Assembly: GCF_963169125.1 (NCBI RefSeq)
Contig: NC_084796.1
Coordinates: 211,175,948-211,239,947, forward strand
Direction: 5' to 3'
DNA from: Humulus lupulus
Taxonomy: Eukaryota > Streptophyta > Magnoliopsida > Rosales > Cannabaceae
Length of the DNA stretch: 64,000 nt
Under the pieces are notes generated by a model. The model did not search any database. It worked only from the letters and a program-made list of their open reading frames with translations, and was not told the origin of the DNA. The translations under genes were made by a program, and so were the position numbers. Positions 44,912 to 56,900 of this stretch are shown piece after piece (position 1 is the first letter of the stretch; each line of letters begins with the position of its first letter).

Positions 44912-47900
44912 ATGGTAAATTCTAACCCTATTAATACTCTCTTCTTCTCAAAATATGATCAATTTTTCTCCATCTAATCACATTGGATTTTTTTTTTCAA
45001 GGTTTGCTTGGCATGTCTCATACCCATTTTCCTTGTTCCCATCGTCAACGTACTGCCTCTTTTCTTCTATTACATTATGGTATGTTGCTTCAAATCCATC
45101 TATTCTTCTTCAATTCTTCTGGGTCAATTTACTTTCCTGTTAATAATAATAATAATAATAAAAAATTGGGGTTAAACTGATCGTGGGGAATTTCATTTGA
45201 TTTTCATATTTATCTAATCGTTTTCAAAGAAGGAATTATTTTGGTGGTGGGGTTGAATTTTGGCTGTGCATTTTTTAGGGAAAGGTTTATAGGCTTCTTG
45301 GGTGGGAGTACAGAAGGCCGGAGCCCTCTCCGGCCGCTTGTCCTTTCAAACCAGCAGCTAAAAAGGAAATCCAAGTAAGTGACTGCCTCCTTTTTTTTGG
45401 TCTTTTTTTTATTCCACTACATTTATTCATTTTAACTGTTGTTTTTTTTTCATGAGTATTTGCTTAATTGAAACCGAAAATTGTAGGAGTTAATTTCAGT
45501 GTACTGAAAAAGTTTGGCCTTTTGTTTTCTGTTTTGTATATTTGAAACTTTTGGAACTTGTTTTTTTGTCTTGAAGATAAGAAACACCATTATTAAGTAG
45601 ATTTTTAGTGACTAATATGAATTGAGTTGAGGTATGAAGAATTGATGTGACAATTGGCATGTGTTTAGAAGGATTAGAAACTTGAGTGTTTGTAAAGATT
45701 GCTTATGATATCATAGAGGTGTGATTTAGGGTCATTTGAGTTCAGTGTTGATGTGTTGTTGACTATAGCTTGATAAGGGTGTAAATTAAGAAGTTGAGAT
45801 GTTAAATGGTTGTAGTGGAACGCTACGTCTGATTTGATTGCTTATCATGTCATATAGAAGTGCAGTTATGGATTATTTGAGTTCAGTTTTGTGGGCAATA
45901 TTATTGGTTATAGCTTGATAAAAGATGTAAAATGAGAAGTAGAGATTGTACATGGTACAGTTAAACGCTACTGGGTGCTTAGGATCCAAACCAATCCAAT
46001 TACAAAAAATTGGATATCTAATTATAATTGGATTGAATTTGTAAAATTGGATTGGATCGGATGGCGGATGAGGCTATGCAAATCCAATTAGGAACCGATC
46101 CAATCTAATTACAATTAAGAAAATATATATTCTTTTTATATGTATCAAATTAATTATAAATATATTTAATATTCTGATCTTTTTTTCATAATTTTTAGCA
46201 CTTTAAAGATGTTGTTTTCATGTTATGTTATTATAACACTTTAATTATTAGTTTTGGGATATTTGTTATAAAATTTAATAGACTTAATGTTGTAAACTTA
46301 ATATTTCAAGGACGTAATATGACAATTGTAAATATTTAATTTGGTATTATTATTATATAGTGTTTAGTTTTTTTTTGTATGATATTTTTATTTGTTAATT
46401 TCTTTAATATTAAAATTTTGGTTCAAAGATAAAATTACTGAGCCAATCCAATTACAATTGGATTAGATTTTTATGCCAAATTGGATTGGATGATGATTTC
46501 TAGCATTCAACATTTAATTGGATTGGATTGGTTAGGGTAAAAATGTTGGATTGGATCGGATGAGCACCCTGATAGGGTAAACCTGCCAAGTTGAGATTAC
46601 AGAACCAGAGAAATAGAGCAATAATAGAAACAATGGGAGCAATTCATTGAACTAAAAGGATTTCAAGAGCTTGTGTCTTTCCAAAGTACAATTTACTCTG
46701 AACTTTCCACACACCACTCTCACTAGACTTCCAATATTAATATCTCATGGATGTCCATCATGTATTCCCTGTACTCCCAATACAGAATACCCCAACCCGT
46801 ATAACTAACTCACTCACTCTTTACACTCCTGTTGATTCTGTGGAAATAATGCTTCTATATTTTATTGAATTAGAGTTATGCCTTTAAATAGGCACTGTAC
46901 AGAGAATGAGAAGATATTTGGTAGTTAATACCGAATATCCTAGCATAATTACAGCAAAGAATAAGGTAACAAAATAAGCCTACAATAATCTAAATATGGA
47001 AACTATACAAAATATACACCTAGGTTTCCCATTCTAAAAGGGATATCGAATAATATTTCCTACACCCTCCCTCAAACTGGTGCATAGAGATTCCACATGT
47101 CTAGCATGCACACTAACTCATTGAAACTTTTTTTAGACAAACCCTTAGTCAGTATATCTGCCTGTTGGTGCTTGCTGGGAATGTAGACAACACATAATTC
47201 CTTTTCATCAATTTTTTCTTTGATAAAGTGTCTATCCACTTCAACATGTTTAGTTCTGTCGTGATGAATTGGATTATGTGCGATGCTTAATGGCTGATTT
47301 ACTGTCACTATACAACTTCAACGGAGCAGTCCTTTGAAGTTTTAGTTCTTCGAGTATGCGTTTAATCCAGATTAATTCACATACTCCTTGAGCGAGAGCT
47401 CTAAGTTCTGCTTCAACACTACTTCGAGCTACCACTGGTTGCTTCTTACTCCTCCAAGTAACCAAGTTCCCCCAAACTTTAGTGCAATAACCAGTTGTTG
47501 ATCTTCTATCCTCAACTGATCCTGCTCAATCCGCATCTGTGAAGGCCTCAACACCTCGCTCTTCATTTTTCTCAAACAATAATCTAGTCCCTGGTGTTTT
47601 CTTTAGATAGCGCAAGACTCTATGCACAGCTTCCAAGTGTTCTTCTAAAGGATTGTGCATGTATTGACTAACCAAGCTTACAGCAAATGCAATATCAGGT
47701 CTTGTGTGAGATAGATAGATCAATTTGCCCACTAGCCGCTGATACATACCTTTGTCAACTGTCTTCCCTTTTTCCTTTTTGTACTTGCCTCTTGGTTTAA
47801 TCGGTGTTGCAACTGGTTTACAGCCACTCATTTCAGTTTATTTGAGAAGATCTAGAATAGTTTGAGAGGTGAGCGTTAGGAGAGTTAGGCGAGTTAGGCG

Positions 47901-50900
47901 AGCTCCCCATGACCCTTCAGTTTATTCTATGCCATTTGTGAGACCTAAATGTTCAATTCTTGTATAGTCTGAGAGATGAGCGTTAGGAGAGTTAGGCGAG
48001 CTCCCCATGACCCTTCTGGTTATGGGGTTAAGAAATCTTTTTTTCCTTTTCGATCTGGGCGTGAGGATGTTCCTGCTCCTGAGATTTCCAATAATCGGTA
48101 TTGGAGTTTCAGGACAGCTCATCAAGTTTTCATGTTTTCACTCACAGCTGATGGCGAGACTGTTCGTTTGTGTGAAAGAACAAGATTGTCAGGCTATGAG
48201 ATTTTGGTGTCATTAGATGGAGCTAGGTGGCTGCTCGGTGAGATCCGGCGGATAGTATCTCTGAAGGATGAGGACAGGGTGGGGTTCAAGAGCTCTTTTA
48301 GAAACTTTTCAATGACTGTTTTTGTTGAATGTTTCAAGAACATTGGAGGCGTTTTCCTCAAAGTGTCCACGTTAAGGAATAGATTGGTCAGAAGCATTAT
48401 TATACCTGATGAAGGTTGGGAGTCAAGCTGGATGGAGATGGAAAAATGCCTTATTGGGGTGGTTGGAAGACTGGAAAAGGAGTCAAGAAGGAAAATATAT
48501 CCAAATCCAAGGGTCTCTAAGCATTCCTGGGCGGAAGTGGTGTCAGCGAAGGGTGCAGTTGATCGTAAGGACACTCTAAAGAATCTTACTACTCAGGACT
48601 TGTTGATGAGGAAAGGTTTTGCTGTGATGTTGATCCAATCTGGATGTGTGACTGCATGGGAGTTTGTTCTTAGTAATTTCCAAAAACAGTTTGGGAATCA
48701 ATTGGAATTGTCTTTCTTGTCTAATGATAGAGCCATTCTTTGGTGTACCTCTGCCGTTTTGCAAAAGAATCTGATCTCTAAAGGGGAGATACTTTTCTTG
48801 AATAAATGCTTGATTTCTATTTCTTCTTGGACATGGAAATCTCAACTGCTCGAGAAGAAGTTTATGTGCACACAAGAATGGATTGGAGTGGATGGATTAC
48901 CACTGAACTTGTGGAATATGTATGTTTTTAAGGTGATAGGGGCTTTATGCGGGGGTTTGATGGAGGTGGATAAAAGCACTTTAGAGTTGGAAGATGTGTC
49001 AATCGCTCGTTTGAAGGTGGTGGGTCAGCCGAAAGGATTCCTCCCTGAACTCATCACTCTGCCATATGACGATATCTTCATCTCCTTAAGAATGTTCAAG
49101 ATTGGAAAGCTGGGAGATTCATCTGTTTTTTCAAGAAGAGGTGGCAGGAAAGTCTGGGTCAGAAAAAGAATCCAGGGCCGGAAGTCTGAGTCAAAAATTT
49201 TGGAGCCGACAAGGAAGACTCAAAAGGAGAAATTCTCAGATGAGGTTGCTTCGGCCACTGGCGATGCAGTGATTGATAGGTCGCCGGCGGTCAACCATAG
49301 CGGTTTCCAGTCTCTTGGAGTCATTAAGGTGGCTCCGGATTTTCAGGATGATGATCGCGGATCAAGTGGGATCGTTTCCCTTAACTCTTGCTCCTCTTTA
49401 AAGTCTATTTTCAAAAGACTTTTTTCAGACTTATCTTGTGCTGAAATGGATAAGGAGAGCACGTGTAGTTTTAAAGAGGATAAGGAGGGCACGTGTAGTT
49501 TTATAAAGGCCACACTTTGCTGAATTTTCATTTTGCCTTTTCTTTTGGAGGGTTGGGCTGGGCCTTGACATTGGAAAACAGGGTTGTTTCTTTTAAAATT
49601 GATTTTTCCCATGTTAGGGCTCTTGTCAATCCAATTTTGATGGAATTTGAAGTGGGCTGCCGGCCCTTGAAGGTTTTAAAGGCCAGTTGGTCTACATCTT
49701 CTCGAAGGTGTAGAAGCCCAAAGCTTTGTGAGGCTTTCGGCAAAGGCAGAATCATCCTTTGGACAGACCATTCAGTAAAAGTTTCAAGCCGTGGGGAGGC
49801 TTCTCTTCATCAGTCAGAAAAGGAAGAGACGAGCACTGAGTTATTAACTAAAAGTCTGAAAGTGTATCGTCGTAGGCAAAAAGGTTTATTTCCAGAGAGT
49901 AATTCTCTTTTAGAAGAACAGCTCGAGAGTACGATGGCTACAAAACAAGTTTTGGAAGAGGATGAGCTCATTTTTCCAGTGGAAGATGGTCTTTCGGAAA
50001 ATTGTAGTTCAGAGGAGGAGGATTTAGACTTGCACTTTGATGCAGACAGGGAGGATATTGAAGATATCATAGTCCAAGCTAGAAGGTTGTGGTGTGAAGA
50101 AGATGAAAAGGAAGGTTTTGAGGTTAAACAGGTTCCTGGTTTCGAGGAAGAGATCGTGGGTTCAGAGAAAACTTCTGTGGAACAGGTGGATAGACCTCAT
50201 GATTTCTCAAGGTTGGCTAAGGTGATGGAATCGTTTGGAATTTCATTACTTACTAGTAATGAAGGGGAGGAAGGGAACGGGAGCCCTTCCTCCTTCCCTA
50301 AAAAGAGTGCACGTGAACTTAAGAAACTTGAGTTCAATATTAATTATGATAAGAAGAGAAACTTTGGGTGTCGAAAAGTCTCATGAAGATTTTATCTTGG
50401 AATGTAAGGGGTAGTGGCAATAAAGAGAAGCGGAGGGCAATTAAAGAAACCATTTGCAAGGTCAATCCAGATCTTATTGTGCTCCAAGAGGTGAAAAAGG
50501 TTAAAATAGATAGGAGTTTTATAGGGAGTATTTGGAGAGCCAGATTTAAAGCTTGGATTTTTCGGCCGACAATAGGAAGATCAGGTGGGACTTTAGTGGT
50601 TTGGGATACTCGTAGTGTCTCGGTTTCAGATTCTTTGGTAGGGGAGTTCACCGTCTCCATTCGTATTGAAGCTGAGGGTACGAACCCTTGGTGGTTTTCC
50701 AGTGTTTATGGGCCTGTGGTTTATGGTAATCGGGATAGTTTTTGGGATGAGTTAGTAGGTTTACATGTCATTTGTGGTACTCATTGGTGTTTGGGGGGAG
50801 ATTTTAATGTGGTAAGGAGGGGAGATGAGAAACTAAACATCGTGACCAATACGAGAAGTATGAAGAATTTTGATGCGCTAATCAGAGAGATGAAATTGGT

Positions 50901-53900
50901 GGATCCTAAGCTCTAATTTCAGACAGCGGCCTGTTTGTAGTAGGCTAGACAGATTTTTATTTTCGCCTTTATGGACAGAGTTTTATCCTTTCATTCGTCA
51001 GGAAGTGTTGGTTCGTATTGTCTCGGATCATTGTCCTATTGTGTTGGATTCCTATCCTCCTTCGTGGGGCCCTAGCCCGTTCAGATTTGATAATTCCTGG
51101 CTTGAGCATAAAGATTTCAAGGCTCTTTGTCAGAAGTGGTGGACCTCGTCTCCGTTGGTGGGGTGGCCGGGATATGGTTTCATGGAAAAACTTTTTTTGG
51201 TTAAAGATAAAGTTAAGGGGTGGAGTAGGGAGGTTTTTAGGTCAAGATCTTTGCTAAAACAATCCTTGGAAAAAAGGATGTTCGAGTTGGATAGATTAGA
51301 GGAAGGTGGACAGTGGAATGATCAACTACTTTTGGAGTGGAGGAAGATTAAGAAAGAGTGGCATCAAGTTGTCTTTGAAAAGGAGAGAGGAGTTTGGTTT
51401 AAGTCGAAATGTCAATGGGCTAAACAAGGAGATTCTAATTCTAAGCTCTTTCATAGTATCCTTAGCGCTCGTAAAGCTAGGAATTTCATTTCCAGAATTG
51501 AACTTGAGGATGGGACTATCCTTGACAAAGTTGTGGATATTGAAAAGGAAATTGTAGATTTTTACTCCTTGTTGTATTCTTCGGTCCATTGGAGGTGGAG
51601 TGGTGTGGAAGGTATTTCTTGGGAGCCTATTCCCTCTTTTTTGTCCTCTCTCCTTGAGTGCCCTTTCTCGGAAGACGAAATTCGTCGTTCAGTTTTCGAT
51701 TGCGATGGGTCTAAGGCTCCGGGTCCGGATGGGTTCTCTATGGCATTCTATCAGGATAATTGGGATACGGTTAAGAATGATCTCCAAGCAGTGTTCGATG
51801 GTTTCTTTAAGAATGGGGTTATTCATGGGAGGACCAATGAAACATACATTTGTCTAATCTCGAAGAAGTTGGATAGTTGTTGGGTGCGAGATTTTAGGCC
51901 AATCAGTTTGGTGACTAGTCTCTACAAAATAGTTTCAAAGGTGCTGGCTGGTCGTCTCAGAGGAGTTCTTTCTGATACAATAGCGGAGACTCAAGGAGCT
52001 TTTGTAGAGGGTAGGCAGATTTTGGATATAGTGCTGGTGGCTAATGAAGCGGTGGAGGAGTATCGGAGTAAAGGAAAGAAGGGGTGGGTTTTTAAAATTG
52101 ATTTTGCTAAAGCTTACGATTGTGTAGATTGGGATTTCCTGGGTTTCATTCTGGACAAGAAAGGTTTTGGTGTAGTTGGAGGAAGTGGATGCGAGGGTGT
52201 TTGTCTTCTGCTTCCTTCTCTGTGTTCTTAAATGGGAGACCGTGAGGGAAATTTAAGGGTTCTAGAGGTCTTCGCCAAGGGGATTCCCTCTCACCTTTCT
52301 TGTTTACCTTGGTTGTTGATGTTTTGGGTAGGATGGTGGATAAGGCCAAGAGCGTCTCCGCGTTACGAGGTTTCAAAGTAGGAAAAGATTTAGTGGAAGT
52401 TAGCCATCTTCAGTTCGAGGACGATACGATCTTTTTTGTGGAAGATAATGAGTCTCTGTCAGCACTGTTGGATATTCTGAAAGCCTTTAGCGTGGTTTCT
52501 GGACTTTCTATTAATTTGCATAAATGCCAATTGTTGGGGATTAATTTGGAGGAGGAATTAGTGGAACTTCAGGCAAGGGAGATTGGGTGTGAGGTGGGTC
52601 AGTGGCCTATGAAGTATTTGGGTCTTCCTCTGGGGGCTTCCCCTCGCAACAAAGGTTTCTGGGAGCCCGTGGTTTCTAGCTGTGCAAAGCGGTTGGATTG
52701 GTGGAAGTGTGCTTTCCTCTCTAGGGGAGGTAGATTGACACTTATTCAATCGATTCTTTCTTCTATCCCGGTGTATTATTTGTCGCTGTTCCGTATTCCT
52801 AAAGGGGTGGTAGATGTTTTGGAAAAGTTGATGTAGGACTTTCTTTGGGAAGGTGCGGATCACGCTAAGTCGGATCATTTGGTCTCTTGGAAAGAAGTTT
52901 GTAAATCTAAGGACCACGATGGCCTTGGTATTGGCAATTTGGAGGCAAGAAATAAGGCTCTGCTCATGAAGTGGCTGTGGCATTTTTCGTTGGAAAAGAA
53001 CACTTTGTGGCATAGAGTGGTGCTGAGTAGGTACGGGGGGATGGAGGGTTTTGGGACACTGGTAGAGGAGGGAGGTTGTCTGTTCGGGGTCCGTGGAAAA
53101 ATATTTCTTTTCTCTATGAGGAATATCTTCAGCTGGTTAGTTTCAGGGTGAGGAAAGGGGATCGTATTCGCTTTTGGGAAGATATTTGGATTAACGGGGC
53201 TCCTTTAAAGAATCAATTCCCAGATTTATTTTTGATATCTACGTCCAACAACTGTTTGGTTAAGGATGTGGTGGTTTTTGGTGGAGAGTCGGGCTTGGAA
53301 ACACAGGGATGGAATTTGCGTTTTAGAAGGAATTTGTTCGATAGGGAGGTCACCAGTCTTACTGAGTTATTACTTTTGTTAGAGAGGGTGGCTTTGCCAG
53401 CAATTTTTGAAGATCGGAGGGCTCGGACACCTGACGTCAATGAAGCCTTCTCTTGCAGGTCGGCCTTTTGGAGGTTAAGTTATGCTCAGTTGGGTTCAGT
53501 ACGGGAGTGGGCTAAATCTTTGTGGAAAAGTGTCTCTCCCTCTAAAGTAAAAGTGTTTGGTTGGTTGGTTTTCAATGATAAATTAAATGTTCACAACAAT
53601 TTGCAAAGAAGAAGACCTTACCATTGCTTGTCCCCAGGGTGGTGCGTTTGTTGTAAGCAGGCAGGGGAATCCACTAGCCACTTATTTTTGGAGTGTCTTC
53701 TTTCAAGAGATGTGTGGGGAAAAGTCTTAGCTGAGTTTGGTATCCTTTGGTGTATGCCTTCTAACTGTTCTCAATTGTTTCTGACTAGGTTAGGGGGCGG
53801 CAAACGGGTTTCTCGTCTTTGGCAAACTACCGTGCTGGCAACCTTTTGGGCCTTATGGCTAGAGTGAAGTAACAGACTTTTCGAAGATATTTCCAATTCG

Positions 53901-56900
53901 GTCGAGACTATTTGGGATAAGATAAAATTTTGGGTGGCTACTTGGGTGTATAGAAACAAATGTTTTGCGGGAGTTGCATTCTCTGACCTTATTAGAGATT
54001 GGGGCAATTTCTGGATTTAACTTCTACGGGTGGGGTTTGTTGTGAGGTTTTTTTATTTATTTTTCCTGTTGTAACCATGGTTTTTCTCCGCCATAAGTGA
54101 GGGCTCTCAATTTTATTGGGAGGAGGTCTACCTTTTTTGACTTTTGTCTCTTTTTTCAAAAAATAAAAAAGATCTAGAATATATTTCCATCGAGATACCG
54201 AAATACCTTGTTTTGTTCTTGCAACCTCCATTCCGAGAAAGTACTTCATTGGCCCAAGATCTTTAAACTTCAAATTCCTGGGCTAGCACTCCCTTGAGTC
54301 TTCCTTGCTCTTCATAATCATCACCTGTTATTATCATGTCATCAACATAGACAATGAGGATAGTTACCTTCCCCTCTTGTGTGTGTTTGAAAAACAGGGT
54401 ATGATCTGACTGAGCCTGTTTATATTCATGCTTTCTTATCACCTGATTAAATCTTTCAAACCACGCCCTTGGAGATTGCTTTAGGTCATAGAGTGACTTT
54501 TTCAAGTGACAGACATTCTTTGTTCCATATCTTCCTTCGAATCCCGGAGGAATATTCATGAAAACCTCTTCTTCCAAATGTCCATTGAGAAAAGCGTTTT
54601 TAATGTCAAGTTGTTGTAAGGGCCAATCAAGATTGGCAGCAACAGATAATAAAACTCTTACTGTATTTAACTTGGCAACCAGAGCAAATGTCTCATTATA
54701 GTCCACCCCATATGTCTGAGTGAACCCTTTTGCAACAAGTCTTACTTTGTACCGGTCTATTGTTCCATCTACCTTGTGTTTGACTGTAAAGACCCACTTA
54801 CACCCCACCACATGTTTGTCTCGAGGCCGTTTGATTATTTTCCATGTGGTGTTGGCTTCTAGTGCTCCAATTTCCTCATACACTGCTTTCTTCCAGTCTT
54901 CTTGTGTGAGAGCCTTGGTAATAGTCTTGGGAATCACTACTTGCTCGACTTTTGCTAAAAAAACTTTATAGTGAGGATTCAGTCTACTATAGCAGACATA
55001 TCTTGACATTGGATGTTGAGTACAACTTCTAACTCCTTTCCTTTTGGTAATTGGTAACTCAGACTCAGGCAATTAGTAACTCAGACTCAGGTTCTACCAT
55101 ACTAGAAGACTCAATATTATAAATATCAGTAGGTACAATAGGGTTAAGAGGAGAATTACTTACATCAGGATTGGTCTGTGAGTCAGAGTCATGAGATGTT
55201 GGAGCAGTAGTTGACTGTATTACTTGATGATTTCTTGGTCGCCGAGAATAAACTAGGAGTTCCTTAGCTTTGGGAGACTGAGGTTGTGACGGCTGAGGTT
55301 GTTGCTCAGAAAAGAATTCAAGAGTAGCCTTAGGAAGGCAAGTATCCCAACTAGAAACATCACTTACAGTCCTACCCTGAAGTGAATAGTTGGGATAAAA
55401 AGGTTGTTCTTCATTGAATGTAACATCTAAGGAGACGTACATACGTCGAGTAGAAGGGTGGTAGCACTTGTACCCTTTTTTGGTAGAAGAGTATCCCAAA
55501 AAACCACATTTTAGAGCTCGGGGATCAAACTTAGAACGATTAGGACCAAGAACATGAACAAAAGAGATACATCGAAACATTTTTAAGGGAAAATTGGAAA
55601 CAAGTGGTGTATATGGATATTTTTTAAGAAGCACTGAGAGAGGAGTGTTATATTTTAACACTCGAGAGCGCATTCTATTGATGAGATATACGGCTGTAAG
55701 AATAGCCTCACCCCAAAAATGTTTTGGGACAGAATTTGTAAACATTAGGGCTCTAGCAATTTCTAAAAGATGCCTATTTTTGTGTTCAACAACCCCATTT
55801 TGTTGAGGTGTGCCTGCACACGAGCTTTTATGCACAGTACCATGAGATAAAAGATAATCACCCAAGATTGAATTAAAATATTCAGTTCCATTATTTGTGT
55901 GTAAGACTTCTAGATTTGCATTGAATTGAGTTTTTATCATAGAGTGGAAATTTTTGAATGTCATGGCAGCATCAGATTTAGTTTGAAGGAGAAATGCCCA
56001 ACTAACACGTGTGTGATCATCAATGAAAGTAATAAACCATCTAGTATTTGTAGTATTTGTTATTCGAGATGGTCCTCATATATCACTATGAATAAGAGTA
56101 AATGGTTGGGTGGATTTGTAGGGTATAGAATAAAAAATAACACGTGTGTGTTTGGCCAATTGACAAATTTCACACTGAAATAAGCTCAAGTTTTTATTTC
56201 GAAACAACTTAGGAAATAAGTACTTTAAATATGAAAAACTAGGGTGGCCTAGCCTATAATGCCACCTCATAATATCATTGTCACTAGAAGAAATACAACC
56301 AGAAACAAGAGCTTTATTGACTTGAGCAGGAGGAAACAGATCAAGGTAATACAACCCACTACATGCCTTCGCATTCCCACTCGTCTTCCTCGAGGACATA
56401 TCCTGAAAAGTACAACAAAGTGGTGAGAAAGAAGCAAAACACTGTTGGTCATGAGTGATTTTACTGACCAAAAGAAGATTATTAGAGAGATTAGGAACAT
56501 GGAGAACATCTCGTAGAACAAGAGAAGGAGATAATTGCATAGTTCCTTTACCAGCCACAGAAGAAAGGGAACCATCAACAATTTTAATTTTTTGGGTACC
56601 TGGACAAAGAGTATATAAGTAGTAAACTGATTGGGCTGACCAGTCTTGTGATCCGAGGCCCCCGAGTCCACAATCCAGGCAGTATTTTGAACATTGAAGG
56701 CAGCTTTAGGGTTAGGCTTTTAGGCTTTGATACCATGTGGAAATAATGCTTCTATATTTTATTGAATTAGAGTTATGCCTTTAAATAGACACTGTACTGA
56801 GAATGAGAAGATATTTGGTAGTTAATACCGAATATCCTAGCATAATTACAACAAAGAATAAGGTAACAAAATAAGCCTACAATAATCTAAATATGGAAAC

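Larger units (their letters stand above)
47860..54168 (+). mobile_element. L1-type LINE, full length but defective
   Basis: A 6.3-kb non-LTR element in the copia RT gene. It is flanked by a perfect 13-bp duplication AAGATCTAGAATA (47847-47859 and 54169-54181) and ends in an A-rich tail (CAAAAAATAAAAAA). It has a 5' duplication, ORF1, ORF2 with endonuclease, RT and a C-terminal zf-RVT-like part. It lies in the same orientation as the host gene, opposite to the LTR elements around it. Confidence 0.93.

Noticed and set aside
53992..54273. Minus-strand 93-codon ORF as one protein
   Set aside because: It crosses the LINE/copia junction at 54168-54181; only 54182-54273 is copia RT.
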